Of a DNA stretch of 6,816 bases, positions 5,802-6,816 are shown piece by piece. The notes below the pieces were generated by a model. The model searched no databases and was not told where the DNA came from. It was given only the letters and a program-made list of their open reading frames with translations. The stretch is from Deltaproteobacteria bacterium. GTDB taxonomy: Bacteria; Desulfobacterota; JAFDIG01. A program made the position numbers and the translations under genes. Each line of letters begins with the position of its first letter. The first letter of the stretch is position 1. The stretch lies in NCBI GenBank assembly GCA_019308145.1, contig JAFDIG010000118.1:1-6816 (forward strand), given 5' to 3'.

Positions 5802-6725
5802 TTAAACTTCTGGTCTTGGTAACAGACCAGCAGCCTCTACAATCTCAGGTACTTTCTCTTCCCATTCAATTGCCATTATATGCACACCATGAATGCCTTT
5901 TATCTCTTTTAATCTTTGTATTGTCTCTATTGCTATTTTTATCCCTTCATTTGCTCTTTTTTCCTTGGGAACTCCTTTTAACCTATCTATTAAAGCATCA
6001 GGAACATCCATCCCAGGAACAAAATTTTTCATATATTTTGCCATACCAATCGATTTAAAAGGTGTAACACCAGCTAATATATGAACTTTTTCATGTAACC
6101 CCATATCCTTTACCATTTCCATCCATTTTTCAAATCTCTCCAAATTATAAATGCATTGAGTTTGAATAAATTCTACACCAGCTGCTACCTTTTTTGCTAG
6201 TCTTAAAGCCCTAATATCAAAAGGATCAGCAAATGGATTAGCAGCAGCACCAATAAAAAGATTTGGTCTTCCTTTGATCTCCTCTCCACTTATAAAAAGG
6301 CCCTCATCACGCATCCTTTTCACTGTCCATATAAGCTGTATTGAATCCATATCAAAAACATTTTTAGCAGAAGGATGGTCCCCAAATTTCTGATGATCCC
6401 CTGATAAGCATAGGATATTATTGATCCCCAAAGCTGCTGCTCCAAGTATATCGCTCTGAATTGCTATACGATTTCTATCCCTGCAAACCATCTGCACAAT
6501 AGGATCAAAACCCATATCCTTTAAAATCAAACATGAAGCCCATGATGACATCCTGACAACAGAAGTTTGATTGTCAGTAACATTTACTGCATCTACCACA
6601 CCTTTTAATAACTCACCTTTTTTTCTTATAACATCTGGATCAGCACCTCGTGGAGGACCACATTCAGAGGTGACAGCAAATTCACCTTTTTCAAGGATTT
6701 TTTCCAGGCGAGAATTAGTCTTCAT
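5802..6725 (-). CDS. metF: Methylenetetrahydrofolate reductase, MetF family
   Basis: The enzyme reduces 5,10-methylene-tetrahydrofolate to 5-methyl-tetrahydrofolate using FAD, in the cytoplasm. The protein has 307 residues, the usual size of bacterial MetF, and has a single TIM-barrel domain. Visible signatures: TSECGPPRGAD (19-29) with E21 at the catalytic glutamate position, NVTDN (48-52), MVCRDRNR (79-86), CLSGDH with D110 at the flavin/folate-contacting aspartate position, FIGAAANPF, and HILAGVTPFKS followed by VPGMDVPD near the C-terminus. In acetogens and related anaerobes such enzymes often pair with an iron-sulfur partner (MetV), and its product feeds AcsE, encoded two genes downstream. 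The GTG- and TTG-free start at 6725 follows GGGAGG (6736-6741) by ten bases, and its ATG overlaps the TGA of the preceding frame as ATGA. The electron donor cannot be told from this sequence, and a role in methionine synthesis is also possible. Confidence 0.93.
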   Translation of the reverse strand: MKTNSRLEKILEKGEFAVTSECGPPRGADPDVIRKKGELLKGVVDAVNVTDNQTSVVRMSSWASCLILKDMGFDPIVQMVCRDRNRIAIQSDILGAAALGINNILCLSGDHQKFGDHPSAKNVFDMDSIQLIWTVKRMRDEGLFISGEEIKGRPNLFIGAAANPFADPFDIRALRLAKKVAAGVEFIQTQCIYNLERFEKWMEMVKDMGLHEKVHILAGVTPFKSIGMAKYMKNFVPGMDVPDALIDRLKGVPKEKRANEGIKIAIETIQRLKEIKGIHGVHIMAIEWEEKVPEIVEAAGLLPRPEV

Positions 6726-6816
6726 AGCTTTAGGTCCTCCCTCTCTATTCTTCTTGGTCCTCCATCTCTACTGGTTGACCAATCTTTTAAAGGTATTATA
6801 TTCATATAAACCTTTT
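6722..6816 (-). CDS. C-terminal tail of an unidentified gene upstream of metF (partial)
   Basis: A frame open from the right window edge ends in TGA at 6722-6724, overlapping the metF ATG as ATGA. Thirty residues are visible, including PLKDW and DGGPRRIER, ending in DLKL. The overlap is typical of translationally coupled operon genes. Of the other two frames, one hits a stop almost at once and the other closes after 15 codons. By analogy with other organisms, a MetV-like iron-sulfur partner or a heterodisulfide-reductase-type subunit would be expected here. Thirty residues are too few to identify it, and I do not claim a function. Confidence 0.55.
   Translation of the reverse strand, partial: KVYMNIIPLKDWSTSRDGGPRRIEREDLKL

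Noticed and set aside
5816..6084. Two overlapping plus-strand frames with leucine- and phenylalanine-rich products
   Set aside because: Both are antisense to the well-supported metF gene and lack any start signal. The apparent membrane character is a strand artefact.

Overview
The window is low-G+C bacterial DNA with tightly packed genes. Five genes on the minus strand appear to form one operon that enters from the right edge and ends at a strong hairpin near 2870. The gene set is a MetF-type methylenetetrahydrofolate reductase, an AcsE-type methyltetrahydrofolate:corrinoid methyltransferase and a GspN-like protein. It suggests an anaerobe with the methyl branch of the Wood-Ljungdahl (reductive acetyl-CoA) pathway. 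A Desulfobacterota-like or related Gram-negative lineage fits best, but this is inferred from gene content only. No rRNA, tRNA, CRISPR or mobile element was seen.

Layout, left to right. 1-1054 (minus): an amidohydrolase with a complete set of metal ligands, cut at its C-terminus by the window edge. 1055-1315: an AT-rich divergent promoter region. 1316-1783 (plus): greA, the transcript cleavage factor. 1787-1819: a weak terminator for greA that lies inside the 3' end of the converging gene. 1799-2680 (minus): a one-TM periplasmic protein resembling GspN, with no other secretion genes nearby. 2681-2930: AT-rich, holding the operon terminator. 2931-6816 (minus): the operon, read right to left as the 3' tail of an unidentified gene, metF, a single-domain response regulator, a receiver-PAS-histidine kinase, and acsE.

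The operon is the most interesting part. MetF makes 5-methyl-tetrahydrofolate and AcsE passes that methyl group to a corrinoid protein, so the two enzymes catalyse consecutive steps. Between them lie two signalling genes, a kinase with its own N-terminal receiver and a separate receiver-only protein. Neither carries a recognisable DNA-binding or enzymatic output domain. This looks like a phosphorelay tied to one-carbon flux, whose final target is not visible here. The other genes look like ordinary housekeeping or envelope genes.
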